DNA from: Byssochlamys sp. IMV 00236 | Lineage: Eukaryota; Ascomycota; Eurotiomycetes; Eurotiales; Thermoascaceae | Reading direction: 5' to 3' | Assembly (NCBI GenBank): GCA_001931875.2 | Contig: MSJH02000610.1 | Coordinates: forward strand, 1-22,068 | Length of the DNA: 22,068 nt | Part shown: positions 1 through 10,088 of the stretch, piece after piece | How positions within the stretch are numbered: position 1 is the stretch's first letter | How the letters are laid out: every line of letters starts with the position of its first letter | The notes under the pieces: generated by a model | What the model was told of the DNA's origin: nothing | What the model saw: only the letters and a program-made list of their open reading frames with translations | Database searches by the model: none | Program-made: the position numbers and the translations under genes

Positions 1-12
1 AAAAAAAAAAAA

Positions 13-430
13 TCATGTTCACTTCATTGGTATCGTTGGTAGAGTACCTAACATGGTAGTTCTTATCTTCAAGCTCCATAATGCAACGTAAGCTGTCGTC
101 TGCACTAGTGCCTTGCTTTACAAATTGATAATATATGTTATATATATCCTTTTTTTGAATTGGAGCTCCTTCATTCTGAAGCATATTTGCAACTCTAGCT
201 GGTGTATTTCCTGGCAATTTAAGCAAGCTAACTGTTCTTTCCATTTGAGCAGCATCTAATTTTCTATTGACTGCATAAACACGCTAATCATCTCTATGCG
301 ATAATTGTGCTTGCTGTTGACTTTACTAATGGCAAATTTGTCTGCCTTTAGAGATGCATATATCATGCATGGGCAACCAATTCGATTGCTATCAGTATTA
401 CGCTTCTTTTTTCTTGATCTTTTTCATTGT
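13..430 (-). pseudogene. Degenerate FAR1/MULE-type transposase fragment
   Basis: On the minus strand two blocks look like the N-terminal region of FAR1-related, Mutator-like transposases. The upstream block has a zinc-finger-like run (CPCMIYASLKADKF, then VNSKHNY), resembling the Cys...His-x-His end of a FAR1/WRKY-GCM1 finger. The downstream block contains RKLDAAQMERTVSLL, VANMLQNEGAPIQ and KKDIYNIYYQF, the linker usually seen after that finger. The two blocks lie in different frames, and the downstream frame carries a TAG at 284-286. Upstream of about 430 the frame is closed by stops. The reading runs into an A-rich tract at the window edge, so the rest of the element, if any, is outside. 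No terminal inverted repeat or target-site duplication is visible. The family call comes from motif flavour and is moderately confident; that it is broken is seen directly. Confidence 0.5.
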
Positions 431-670
431 TTTCTGCTTTAGAAGTGCTATACCACCACATCGGAGTGTGAAACGAAGGCAACAATGATTGATTTATAAC
501 GGACAAACAATCACTGTATGCTTATAAAGAAAAAAGATATTGATCGGAAATTAAAAAAGTTTGGATGCTTTTCTGTCCGCGCACACCAACAATACGAAAA
601 TAATGTGTCATCTTTCTTATTGTCCTCCTCCTCTCGCCTTCCCGTCTATCACGCTTAACTATTGAGCAAA
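431..670 (+). promoter_or_regulatory. Spacer and likely promoter/leader of the MTM1-type carrier gene
   Basis: No open frame of interest is seen here. The last 60 bases before the ATG at 671 are pyrimidine-rich (CTTTCTTATTGTCCTCCTCC and following), like the leaders of several other genes in the window. No TATA box or specific factor site can be assigned with confidence. Confidence 0.35.
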
Positions 671-1810
671 ATGACAGAGCAATCAACGATTAAAGAACAA
701 CAACTTCCAATGATCAATAGCTCCATTGAGAAAATGCTGTCTGCAGCTACTGGTGCGATCATTACCATGTCTTTCAGTAAGATCTATACTATGTATATAT
801 GTGTATGCCTTATTAATCTTTTCTTAGTGACACCCTTGGACGTTATAAAGACAAGACTACAGGAAAGTTCAAAGAATGGAATAAGTGAATATAAAGGAAC
901 TTTAGTATGGGATAAAAAAACAAAGCCATGTAGATAATGAAAGCCAACTCTCTTATCTTTTTGATAGGATGGATTGGTAAAGATATTTAGAAATGAAGGA
1001 TTGTTTGCCTTATGGAGAGGCTTAGTACCTGGACTGATCATGGCTTTACCGGCCACTGCTATATATTATGTTGGATATGATCATATGCGAGACTATGCGA
1101 GATTGAAGTTTAGAGATAACCTTGTTGATACCTATTCACCATTATGGGCAGGAGGAGTGGCAAGAAGTAAACAAAGAGACACATCACCTTTACTATAATA
1201 TATCTGACTATATTATTATCCATAGCGATTTCAGGGCTAGTTGTTTCACCGTTGGAATTATTCAGAACACGAATGCAATCAACAGAAGGAAGTCAAGGCT
1301 TTTCAGCAGTGTGGAAAGGTGTCCAAGAGATGGTTCATAGAGAAGGACCAAGAGCGCTGTGGAGAGGATTATTGCCAACGATGCTTAGAGATGTACCATT
1401 TTCAGCGATTTATTGGATGGGATATGAAGAAATGAAGCACTCCCCTTCCTTGGCTAATTTATCCCATTTTCAAGCTTCTTTTATCGCAGGTGCTTCGTCT
1501 GGTATGATTGCGGCTGTTGTCACTACACCATTTGATGTTGTAAAGACTCAACGACAAGTCACTGCATATGCAGCGGGTAAGGAAGAAAAAGTCATCATTT
1601 TCAAAAGAGGGACTAACTGTTGAAGAAAATACAGAGGCAAGGCTTACACATATCATCAGAAAAATAGCCATCAGAGATGGAATAGCAGGCTTCTTTAGAG
1701 GATCTGTACCTAGAGTAGTTAAGGTAGCACCTGCATGTGCCATTATGATATCAAGTTATGAAATGGGCAAGCACTTTTTTGCTGACAAAAGATCAGAACG
1801 AAACTTGTAA
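671..1810 (+). CDS. MTM1: Mitochondrial carrier, Mtm1/SLC25A39-SLC25A40 type
   Basis: A member of the mitochondrial carrier family (inner-membrane transporters) in the Mtm1/SLC25A39-40 subgroup, linked to mitochondrial glutathione import and to manganese/iron handling. Five exons join in phase: 671-776, 828-904, 968-1166, 1235-1576 and 1635-1810, giving 299 residues, normal for the family. The three carrier signatures are present: TPLDVIKTRLQ (from about residue 37), SPLELFRTRMQ (about 132) and TPFDVVKTQRQ (about 225). SPLE in repeat 2, LRDVPFSAIYW and the late PRVVKVAPACAIMISSYE are the pattern of SLC25A39/40 rather than other carriers. The ATG at 671 was chosen because the in-frame TTG at 662 is not a likely start. 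The last intron (1577-1634) is 58 nt with GTAAGG, a CTAAC branch-like site and ACAG, and it explains the frame change there. The gene converges on LRP1, with stops 16 nt apart. The family is secure; the transported substrate is inferred. Confidence 0.9.
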
Positions 1811-1826
1811 ATAGATGTACACTTTA

Positions 1827-2570
1827 TTATTTTTTATCATAGCCTATATCACACACACGTCATCATCATAGAAGAAACACTTAGAGCAAAGAACAATAAT
1901 ATAATTTTTTTTTTTTTTACCTGCAAATGGATCCATAACAAGTCTTGCCTTCTTTTTAGTAGATGTCTTTGACTCTTTTTCATCATCTGAAGAGCTTTCT
2001 ATCACAATCAATTCTTCCGTCCTTCTCTTCTTTCCCTTATTTTCTTCATTTTCACTTAGAGCTGCTTTAATAAACCGGCCGGCTGCGTCTTTATCCACTT
2101 TCATGTTTGCTAAATATATTCACTTTAATAAAAGGTCATGTGTATAATATAAGTACTTTACGTTTTTGTTCTTTTCCTTGATGCTCCTTTAGTTTCTGAA
2201 TGTACCGTTGTACTCGTTGCTAAGTATCAAAATTTGATTAGATCTCTTTCATGTGTTTTTGATCTCTTGTTGTACCAATTCTTTCAGCACAACATGTTTT
2301 TGAGGATCTGATCCATTTCCTCTTAAGTAAACTAAATCAAAGTTTCCCATTAGCTACAAATAAAGACATCACATGTAGATTGTTACTGTAATATAAAGTG
2401 TTCAAGGTATAAGACAGCAGCACTTGTAGTTCATATTTCTCTGTCATTGATAGCTTTGAATAAGTTTCATTCAAAGGTCGTGCCATGAAAGGTTCCAAAT
2501 GATCTTTGACAACTTGAATTCTTGTTCTTAGAGCACGAACTGCTTTCTTGGGAATCTCTTCAGTTGACAT
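1827..2570 (-). CDS. LRP1: C1D/Rrp47 nuclear exosome cofactor
   Basis: A small Sas10/C1D-family protein. In yeast Rrp47/Lrp1 binds Rrp6 and helps the nuclear exosome with 3'-end processing of rRNA, snoRNA and snRNA. Five exons on the minus strand join in phase: 2570-2387, 2331-2276, 2219-2162, 2109-1921 and 1843-1827, giving 167 residues. Family marks are the LNTLYYIYLRGNG block across the first junction, then DPQKHVVLKELQRVQRYIQK, and a basic tail with VDKDAAGRFIKAAL followed by a Lys/Ser/Glu-rich stretch. The last coding exon has only 17 nt. It replaces a lysine-rich read-through with the short ending GYDKK; this join (intron 1920-1844, GT followed by 14 A) is plausible but less certain than the rest. 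The start at 2570 is the first ATG after a pyrimidine-rich leader. The gene lies 91 bp beyond the stop of the hydrolase gene on the same strand and about 1.4 kb from SKI6, which encodes an exosome core subunit. Confidence 0.85.
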
Positions 2571-2661
2571 ATTTTGCAATAAAAAAAAGAGAAAAAGAGA
2601 GAGGGGAAAAAATTTAAAAAAGGGGGATAAGACACACAAAATCAGTGTGACAACTCTTTTA

Positions 2662-3649
2662 TTAAGATAAATGCTTTGTGAAGAAGTTGAAGATACGACC
2701 CCAAGCTTGATCACGTATATCTTTTTCTTCAACAATAGCGTCCTTGTCTTTTTCAAGAAAACCAAGCTCTTTACGAACGTTTACTCCCCAAGCGTCGGCG
2801 TTCAAGAAGGCGTGTCCTTGTTCGGGATATCTGTAAATGTTCACTTCCTTTGCGTTCTTGAGTCTTGCCTCGAGAGCGTCAGCTAAAAGTAAAAGCAATG
2901 AGTATATTGATGATATCGAATAAAGGGTTGTATATACCTGCAGCAGGGTCACTGAATCCTGCCATTTTATCCTAATGCCATGCACAAATATATGATGGGT
3001 TAGAAAAAAAAAGAAATGCATAAATTCATGCTTACCTTTCCTCCAAAGTGGCCTTGGATAGCAGTGTCTTTGATAAGAGAAAGATCAAAGTGATCAGGGG
3101 GTGTGCCATAGCATCCAACGGCAGCTTGGATAGGTTTACCACGTTTAGCAGCATCAGCAGCCAATGCAAAGGACAAACCACCGCCCATACAAAAGCCAAT
3201 GCTTCCGACACGACTACAAAAGGTTATTAGCCATTACAATCTTTTCATTCTTTCATTATCTTACTCGTATCCTTGGTTATTTAAGCTATCAATAAGCTGT
3301 TCAATTTCGCCAATAGCCACGTTCCAATCCAACTTGTTCATTAAATGACTAGCTTCCTGTTGTGTCTTGTCAGTGTTGCTCTCTTTATTTTACTTTTTCT
3401 TACCTCTGCATTTACACCCACTTTTCCCTTGTAAAGATCAGGAACAACTGTGTATGCGCCAGTATGATCAGCGATATTTTGAGCATGTTGCTTGATCATA
3501 TCATTAACTCCCCACCATTCTTGTAAGACCTGTATACTTATTAGACGCGTTATGATGTATCAACATATTGCACTTACAATAATAGCAGCACGAGGTAATG
3601 TCTTTGCGTTCTTGGAAGTAAAGTTGTAAACTTTGAAAGGTAAAGACAT
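2662..3649 (-). CDS. Dienelactone hydrolase family alpha/beta hydrolase
   Basis: An alpha/beta hydrolase of the dienelactone hydrolase (carboxymethylenebutenolidase) family. Six exons join in phase: 3649-3578, 3529-3404, 3356-3265, 3213-3036, 2971-2938 and 2882-2662, giving 240 residues, close to the usual 230-250. The family signatures are visible: QEWWGVN near residue 28 (the conserved Glu), the nucleophile elbow GFCMGGG with Cys105, the acid in GGKDKMAG (Asp157) and the histidine in EQGHAF (His191). The complete Cys-Asp-His triad suggests an active enzyme. No signal peptide is seen, so it is probably cytosolic. Bacterial relatives open dienelactone rings in chloroaromatic breakdown; many fungal members have unknown substrates, so none is assigned. 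Exon 5 is only 34 nt and its first codon supplies the proposed catalytic Asp, so skipping it would destroy the triad. The gene is divergent from SKI6, sharing a 320-bp spacer. Confidence 0.88.
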
Positions 3650-3969
3650 ATTGATTCCGTCTGTCAAAAGTAAAGAGAAAAAAAAAAAGAAAGAAAAAGA
3701 AAAACAATATCTGCAATTGCGGGGCACCACTCCAATCTCAGACCTAAAGGCAGGGTTTTCTAATCATGATTGTTCTCAGTCACTTTTACTAAATATAATA
3801 CACACACAGATGCATATATTGATAATAGGATACAAAAGAAACTTGTGGCATGTCCTTTCTTTCTTTCTTTCTTTCTCTCTTTTTTTTCTTATTTTACACT
3901 GCATAGAATTAAGTCACACAGAGACAAAACATTTTTTTAATTTCTTCTCTCTTTCCCTCCTGTTCATTA
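3650..3969. promoter_or_regulatory. Shared divergent promoter region of the hydrolase and SKI6 genes
   Basis: This 320-bp spacer lies between two start codons facing away from each other. It holds an A/G-rich run (about 3671-3705), a GC-richer stretch containing AGGCAGGGTTTTC (about 3749-3761), a long CT-rich tract (3854-3891) and a second pyrimidine-rich stretch before the SKI6 ATG. Any promoter elements must lie here, but none is identified by name. An open frame of 140 codons crossing the region (3633-4055, plus) has low-complexity translation and crosses the SKI6 start intron, so I do not count it as a gene. Confidence 0.45.
3854..3891 (+). repeat. CT-rich microsatellite (CTTT/CT units)
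   Basis: An imperfect run of CTTT units followed by CTCTCT and a T run, in the SKI6 upstream region. Direct reading of the sequence; length is likely to vary between strains. Confidence 0.8.
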
Positions 3970-4925
3970 ATGGTAAAAAAGATATTGTACATGTTATAGA
4001 TTCCCAATATTCACTTTATACTTCAAAAGTCGCGTTTAGAACTATTAACACCTGAAGGTCTTCGTATCGACGGTCGACGAGCAAATGAATTACGAAAAAT
4101 AACCGCCAAAACATCTGTCTTTAGTAAAGCTGATGGATCAGCCTATATTGAGCAAGGAAATACCAAATGTTTAGCAGCAGTTTATGGACCAAGAGAAGTC
4201 AGACATAGAGGACAGGCATTATCCGATCGTGCTGTGATCAATGTCGAATTCAACGTGGCTCCTTTTAGTACAAGTGAACGAAAGAAGCGATCAAAGGCTG
4301 ATAAGTAAGTTTAATTGAGAAAAAAAAAAAAAAAAAACAGACTAACCCTTTATAAAGACGATCTCTAGAAGTGGCAGCATTCATCCGTCAGACATTTGAA
4401 CCAGTCATTCTTACTTCTCAGTTTCCTAAATCTCAGATTGACATTTATCTTCAAATATTTCAAAATGATGGGGGTAAAGCATATTTATATAAACAACGCT
4501 CCTTGACTGTCTATTAAGCCTTGTTGAATAGGTATGTTACAAAGTTGTATCAATGCAGCCACGATGGCCTTGGTGGATGCAGGTATACCCATGCTGGACT
4601 ACGTTTGTGCTTGCTCTGCAGGATGTATCGATAAAGTACCAGTACTTGACTTGAATGGCTTAGAGGAATCTTCAGATACACCTGAATTAACCATTGCTAT
4701 ATTACCAAGAACTGGAAAAGTCAACTTGGTGGAGGTAAACACGTGAATAAGATGATGATGTATGTTATGTTTACCTATCTTATATAGATGGAATCGAGAC
4801 TCCAAATTGATAAACTTGCTGGTGTCACTGAATTGGCAAAAGAAGGCTGTATGCATATTCACAGTGTCTTGGACAATGTGATCAGAAAGAATACAGAGCA
4901 TTTGATGTCTAGATTGACTGCATAA
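3970..4925 (+). CDS. SKI6: Exosome core subunit Rrp41 (Ski6/EXOSC4), RNase PH fold
   Basis: One of the six RNase PH-like ring subunits of the eukaryotic RNA exosome, acting in nucleus and cytoplasm in 3'-5' RNA processing and decay. Five exons join in phase: 3970-3972, 4030-4304, 4358-4473, 4532-4734 and 4788-4925, giving 244 residues, against about 245 for known Rrp41 proteins. The start is SRLELLTPEGLRIDGRR. RNase PH-fold blocks follow: EQGNTKCLAAVYGP, NVEFNVAPFS, FEPVILTSQFPKSQIDIYLQ, INAATMALVDAGIPM and VCACSAG. The only ATG that can be spliced in frame to TCGCGTTTAGAA is at 3970-3972. It is followed at once by GTAAAA, so the first coding exon carries only the start codon. Eukaryotic Rrp41 is catalytically inactive and contributes to the RNA channel. 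The gene is divergent from the hydrolase and convergent with RAX2. The C1D/Rrp47 cofactor gene lies two genes upstream. Confidence 0.93.
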
Positions 4926-4975
4926 CATAGCATTGTGTGTATATATATAGAAGAGGAGTAGTTTTATATGATTTT

Positions 4976-4981
4976 AATAAA
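4976..4981 (+). terminator. Likely polyadenylation signal of SKI6 (AATAAA)
   Basis: A perfect AATAAA lies 50 nt after the SKI6 stop codon, within the 135-bp spacer between the convergent SKI6 and RAX2 genes. Position and match fit a poly(A) signal; usage is inferred. Confidence 0.5.
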
Positions 4982-5060
4982 ATGAACAAAGAAAGCATTA
5001 TGTATTAAGGTTAAAGGTGTATGTATATAATAGCATTAACTTCATCACACGTGTATGTTT

Positions 5061-8000
5061 TTATAATAATTCAGAGGATGGCCTTCGAAAGGGATTATAG
5101 GAGCCTCGTCGATCATCATCAACCTCAGACATTTCCCTTACAGTCATCGAAGATGGCTGTGAGTCTCTTCGGATATCACTCATCGGCCTCACAAAGGAGT
5201 CTGGACGTGGACTTGGTGTAAGACCTTGATAGAAACTGTTGGTGCTCATGTTATAAGGGACCTTGGGTGGTGCAGGGGACAGAGCGGTTGGTTTCATCAT
5301 GGCAGGTGTAGGAGGTTGCTCATGAAGATAATCGGTACTGATAGATCGAGACATACTGTAGATCTGTGCCTCAGGTTCAAGTGTATCCAATTTCTCTGCA
5401 GAGTAGTTGGGGTTGTTGTTGTTTTCATCTTTAAGCGCAGCAAGCACCGAATCTGCCGATCGAGGTGGTTTACTGTAGTATGCCTCTGGAGCATTTTGAG
5501 GATCTATCTTGGACTCTGCTTTTCGCTTAAAGAAGATGATACACATGGTAGCAAGCACAATGAGGAAAACAATACCTAGAGATATAGCAATTGATACAAG
5601 AATGACAAGCGGAGCAGGCAAGAATCCTAAAATAAACAAGAAATTAATATGTTTGTTTGTTGAAAGCCTTATGCTACTTACGTCTGATGGTAGACGGTAT
5701 GCTTGGTATATCGAAATAAAACAAGCTCCTAAGGAATCCATCGGTAGATGCACTTGACGTAACCAAATAAGGAGTCCACTGCTGACCATCAAAGAAGGCG
5801 GCGCTGACATTACCCAATGAACCAAGGTTGATGAGCCCTGTGGCCAACAGTGTGTTCTGTGTCGTGTTTTTCACAGGCAGTGAATACATTCTGGATATGA
5901 TACTACCAGATCCTAAACCTTGATCAATCGGGTTGAACTGCTGACCGTTCCAGACTCTAAGATAGGTAGAACCGTTCGTACTGTCCTTTCCAGAGATAAA
6001 CGTGTGTTTTGTGACGTTGTCATAAGTCATGGCAACCGAGGGACCAGGCAGATTAGCCGTCGCAAATGGACCCCACACTTGCTTCTCAAAATCGTATTCG
6101 GCAATAGTAATTGGTGAGTTATTCAGAGTCATGTTACCCGTTGCTACAAGTTTGCCATCGATATATTCGATATCTGTCACCTGTCCGGCTAGACCCGAGC
6201 CTAGTGGCAACCACTGATGATTTCTTGTGCTTAATGCACAGACGGTAGAGCAACCGAGTTCACCGACCAGACTAAAGTGACCGCCGACAATAATTGCATT
6301 TTGAGCAGGTACAGAACGAACGATACTCACACTCGCATTCGAACCATCACTCGTCGTGATGTTTGGGGAAAGTATCAACGATCCGTTGGTGAGTCCAAAG
6401 GCGACAAAGGCCTTACCTGCTTGTCCTAAAGATTCACCGCCGACGTACAAGATATCTTGATGTGCCACCATGGAGTAAATGGTACCCTTCCAGTCTGATC
6501 CTTCTACTCCTCGCCAACTAGAGTTTTGGTACAAGGCAATGTTTTTTATATTGCCCGGAAGCGTGAACTGGCCACCGAGGATGATGGTGCTGTTGATGAC
6601 TGCTCCGGCGGTGACAACCGGCTGCTGATCAAGAGGGTAAAATGGTAATTGCGACAAGACAGTAGCATTAAAAACGGACGACCCAAAGGACTGATATCTT
6701 TGTGCAGCATGGATGCTTCCAGAAAAGTAATATTTGTTGTCATACTCGAGAGTGCAGTAAACCGTTCCAGATAAGAATGGCATGTCGTGGCCCCAAGTTG
6801 TTTTTCCAATGTTCCACCATCCAACGCCAAAGGCACTCATACTCGAAATCTTTTCTATTTCTCCCGACACGAGTATATGACCGTTTATCAAGCTGACTTT
6901 GTGAGCAACACCTTGAATACCCTAAGCCATAAATGTCAATTAGCTTCGTGTGTAAATGAACACAAGTGTGCATTCTTACCCCTTCTAGAGGATTCCATGT
7001 TGCTTGATTCACATTGTATCGTCCTACACTTGAAATTTGGGTCGCATTGGATGAAGCGAGCGCACTAAAGTTTCCAGCAACAAAGATCTCGCCTGTCTGT
7101 GGGGCAATCGCGATTGACTCGATAGGTCCGTTCGTGCCTCCGCTCTTTAATGCCTTGAGTTTACCTGAATTGTATTGAACAATATTATTGTATACTCCAT
7201 TAGATGAATCAGTTCCTTTGAAGCTGCCAACAATGTAAAGACTGTCCTGATATTCTTTTATGTCATTCACGATTGAGTTTGATGCAAGTTCTGTTGATAG
7301 AGATCCCCACTGTAACTCTGCTGTTGTATTGTACTGAATAATATTTGATAGTGCGCCCCTGGACGGATTCTTCACAAATTGGAACGCATGGGCTATGATC
7401 GACCCAGTCTTTGTTGCATTATGAGCCGCGGTGATCTCAATGGTAGGCTGAAAATCCAAAGAAAGATTAAAGTAAGCAGAGGAAAGGAAGAGACCGTCCT
7501 GTGCGTTTGAACTAGCATCTACGTACTTTACTGTTGCGTTTTGACCAGGTGAAGTGTATATGTGAACATCTAAATTAGCTCTATCATTACAGCTGGTGCC
7601 AGAACACTGAGGTAAATAGATGTAGACGTCGTAATTGCCTGATTCGGCTAAACCGGGATAAAAGATGATGGACGAGTCATTGGTTGCGTTAGAGGCGTAA
7701 TAAGCAAGACCTCCGTCATTGATTCTCGTCCAAGAACCCTTGGTTTCGATTCTCTTCAGTGTGTTGTTACCGCAGGGAGTATTTTCTGCACTGGTGTCAA
7801 TAGCATAAATGAAGTTTTCTAAAATTCAGGTGTAAGAAAAAAGTAGATCTATAGTGTTTTTTTTTTTTTTTTTTTTTTTTTACCTGACTGAAATACAGAA
7901 ACAGAAGCTAGACCACCGCTTGACCCATACCAGGATTTGACATCAATGGCTACACCACTTGTCATCGTTGTGTTTAAAATACGAAAATCCTGATATTCTA

Positions 8001-9130
8001 CGTTGGCGTCATTGGAAAGGACACAGTTGGTTGTGCAAGTCTTTGTCGTATTTGAAGCAGGATCCAAATAAGCCATTTGAAAGTAAGTCGCATTGTCAAT
8101 AGGTCGAACACTGTTTAAAGAGTTAGTCTCTTTTTTATTGTATATTGTATGAATGTATATGTTACCCAAACTCCTTTGTTTGATGATTTGTCAATCTTGA
8201 ATTTGCAATTCGGACAAGAGAAGGATTGACGCTATAATAACCAAAGGTTGTTTGCCATGTCCCTGTCTGACCGTCTTTGAGTATCCATGCATTTGAATTT
8301 GTCGAGGTCGCACAGACGATGGATGATGCTGTATCTGTAGTCGAAGCCGAATTACTAGCAGTTGCGCCCTAAAAAGAAAGAGAAAGATAAAGAAAGTGAG
8401 TATATACAAAACAGATGGAAGAAAACAAAGAGAAATTGTTTTTATTGTTATTTACAGTTTTTGGTAATGGGATGATTTGACTGGCTGGAGCGTAAGACGT
8501 TTGACCATCCATGGTTGTATCAAATGAGCCTGCAAAGAGCATGGACTGTTTGTATCGAAGGATTGTATGTACAGGTCCGTTGACTCCTTTCCAAGGAACA
8601 GCCGTCCACTCTTTACCATTCCAAACGGCGATACTTCCACCAAACTGAGCGAGTGAAGTTGAGTAAGAGAGCTGATTGGTGCTGACAGGTGCTGTGAATG
8701 ATCCGCCTACGAAGACTGACTTTGTTTCGGCGTCACAATAGACTGTACTGACAGGCCCATCTAATCCTTGTGCCAAGGTATCCAATTGACCTGTGTGGAT
8801 ATCCAATGCTGCAATATGGTTGACATGGATACCGTTGATGGTACTAAAGTTACCGGCAATATAAATCCAGTTGTAGAGGATGCAGCTGTCATGAATGGTT
8901 CCATTGAGATTGGAGGATGCCAGTAGTTGAAAAAGAGTGTCATTTGAAAATGAGATGACGGATGAAGTAGATGATGGTATTTGTGTGAGTTGATTGGTGT
9001 CTGTGTAGAGTGAAATACCATTGTATGATCCTGATATGCCAAGTAAATCGAGATTAATATTTGGATGAGATACATACGAAGCAAGGGTCGTATGAAGGAT
9101 TATCTCAAGGATGAACAATAACCCAATCAT
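5061..9130 (-). CDS. RAX2: Rax2-like cortical marker for cell polarity, type I membrane protein
   Basis: A large surface protein of the Rax2 family, which marks cortical sites for bud or tip placement in yeasts and hyphae. Six exons join in phase: 9130-8456, 8368-8166, 8110-7884, 7818-6980, 6921-5682 and 5626-5061, giving 1249 residues (yeast Rax2 is about 1220). An N-terminal signal peptide (about 1-18, MIGLLFILEIILHTTLAS) is followed by a long extracellular region. That region has many Kelch/propeller-like repeats of the type IYIAGNFS, VFVGGSF, LFAGSF and IIVGGHF, and numerous N-x-S/T sites. A single membrane segment spans about residues 1068-1094 (PLVILVSIAISLGIVFLIVL), then FFKRK and a cytoplasmic tail of about 155 residues rich in Ser, Pro and Arg. 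Intron 3 begins with GT followed by 25 A. Pyrimidine-rich DNA precedes the ATG on the coding strand. No other gene lies within it. The family call is strong. Confidence 0.9.
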
Positions 9131-10088
9131 GTTATAAACAAACTTTTTATGATAAAAAAGGGATGGAAGGGGTGTCTATGTACAAGAATAAAAGAAAGAA
9201 AGAAAGAGAAAAATAAACTTTGAAGAAAGGACAAAGTATTATATTTTTCTGTTGAATTATTAGAAAAGGAGAGTAAAGAAGAAAGAAAAAGGGGAGAAAG
9301 TTATTTTTATAAGAAAGAAAAAGAGGAGAAGGAAGGAAAGAGATAGAATAGAAGCTCACAGACAAAAAGTAATATGGCACATGTTACATTGTTACTAAAA
9401 GTTACACAACACATATTAAACTGAGTTGGTTAGGTACGCGCCTAAAGTACCTATTCATACAATTACTGCAGTAGAAAACTCCTGATCTACTAGAACACTT
9501 TTAAAGAGTTGCATCTTGAAAGGGCAATTAAGTTAACCCTCCCCCTCCCTTTAAAGTAAAAATAATATCCAGTTTAAAGAGACTGACATCTTTACTACCA
9601 AATAAAGTAATTTTCATTTATCCCATAACCACCGAACAAGATGGTTTAGTACGATGTGCATATATTAACCATCATTTTTAAATGGAATGTAAAAGGGTCT
9701 CTTGGCTGTGTCATTATCCAATTCAATACAAACTATAGACATAAGGACGTATTAGTGGACTATAACTGTAATATCATTTTAACAACGCACTTCTTTATTT
9801 AAAGTTTACTCTTCACTTTAAGGAATAGTTGAGATTATATAGTTCATCTGGGCTTATTAAATAGTGCGAATAATGATAAATATCGACTCATTTTCCTACA
9901 TAGTACACTGGATTAAGTTCTTTATGATAAAAAATAAAGAAAAAGGTTGACTAGTGGTCCCTTGCAGTGTATCATTTAGTGTGCAAATATGTCGTCAAAA
10001 AATGAGTAAAAAGTAGTAGAGGTTTACCATAGAATTGTCCTGATAAAGTTAAAATGTGTATTTATCAGTAACTACAAATATTATCAGA
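9131..10088. other. 958-bp divergent spacer between RAX2 and the coiled-coil gene
   Basis: The part next to RAX2 (about 9150-9360) is purine-rich on the plus strand, so it is a long CT-rich leader for RAX2. The remainder is AT-rich with several TTTAAAG/CTTTAAA-like words (for example near 9500, 9552, 9574 and 9800) but no credible open frame, tRNA or terminal-repeat structure that I can see. It presumably holds the promoters of both flanking genes. Confidence 0.4.

Noticed and set aside
784..1056. Minus-strand open frame overlapping MTM1, and similar antisense frames inside the other genes
   Set aside because: Shadows of the spliced coding strand, with no family resemblance and no proper splice or start context.
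1577..1634. Apparent frameshift in MTM1 between the third carrier signature and the C-terminal part, or a 31-nt intron (1577-1607)
   Set aside because: A normal 58-nt intron (GTAAGG, CTAAC branch-like site, ACAG at 1634) joins the exons in phase, so no frameshift or ultra-short intron is needed.
3633..4055. 140-codon plus-strand open frame upstream of and overlapping the SKI6 start
   Set aside because: Low-complexity Lys/Ser/Phe translation from A-rich and CT-rich tracts; it crosses the SKI6 start intron and enters exon 2 in the wrong frame.
5061..9130. Several separate genes in the RAX2 region, suggested by the broken frames
   Set aside because: Five introns with GT/AG borders join all parts in phase into one protein with one signal peptide and one membrane segment, matching Rax2 length and order.
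9131..10088. Possible miniature inverted-repeat element in the spacer with recurring TTTAAAG words
   Set aside because: The words are short, expected in AT-rich DNA, and do not form paired terminal repeats with a target-site duplication.
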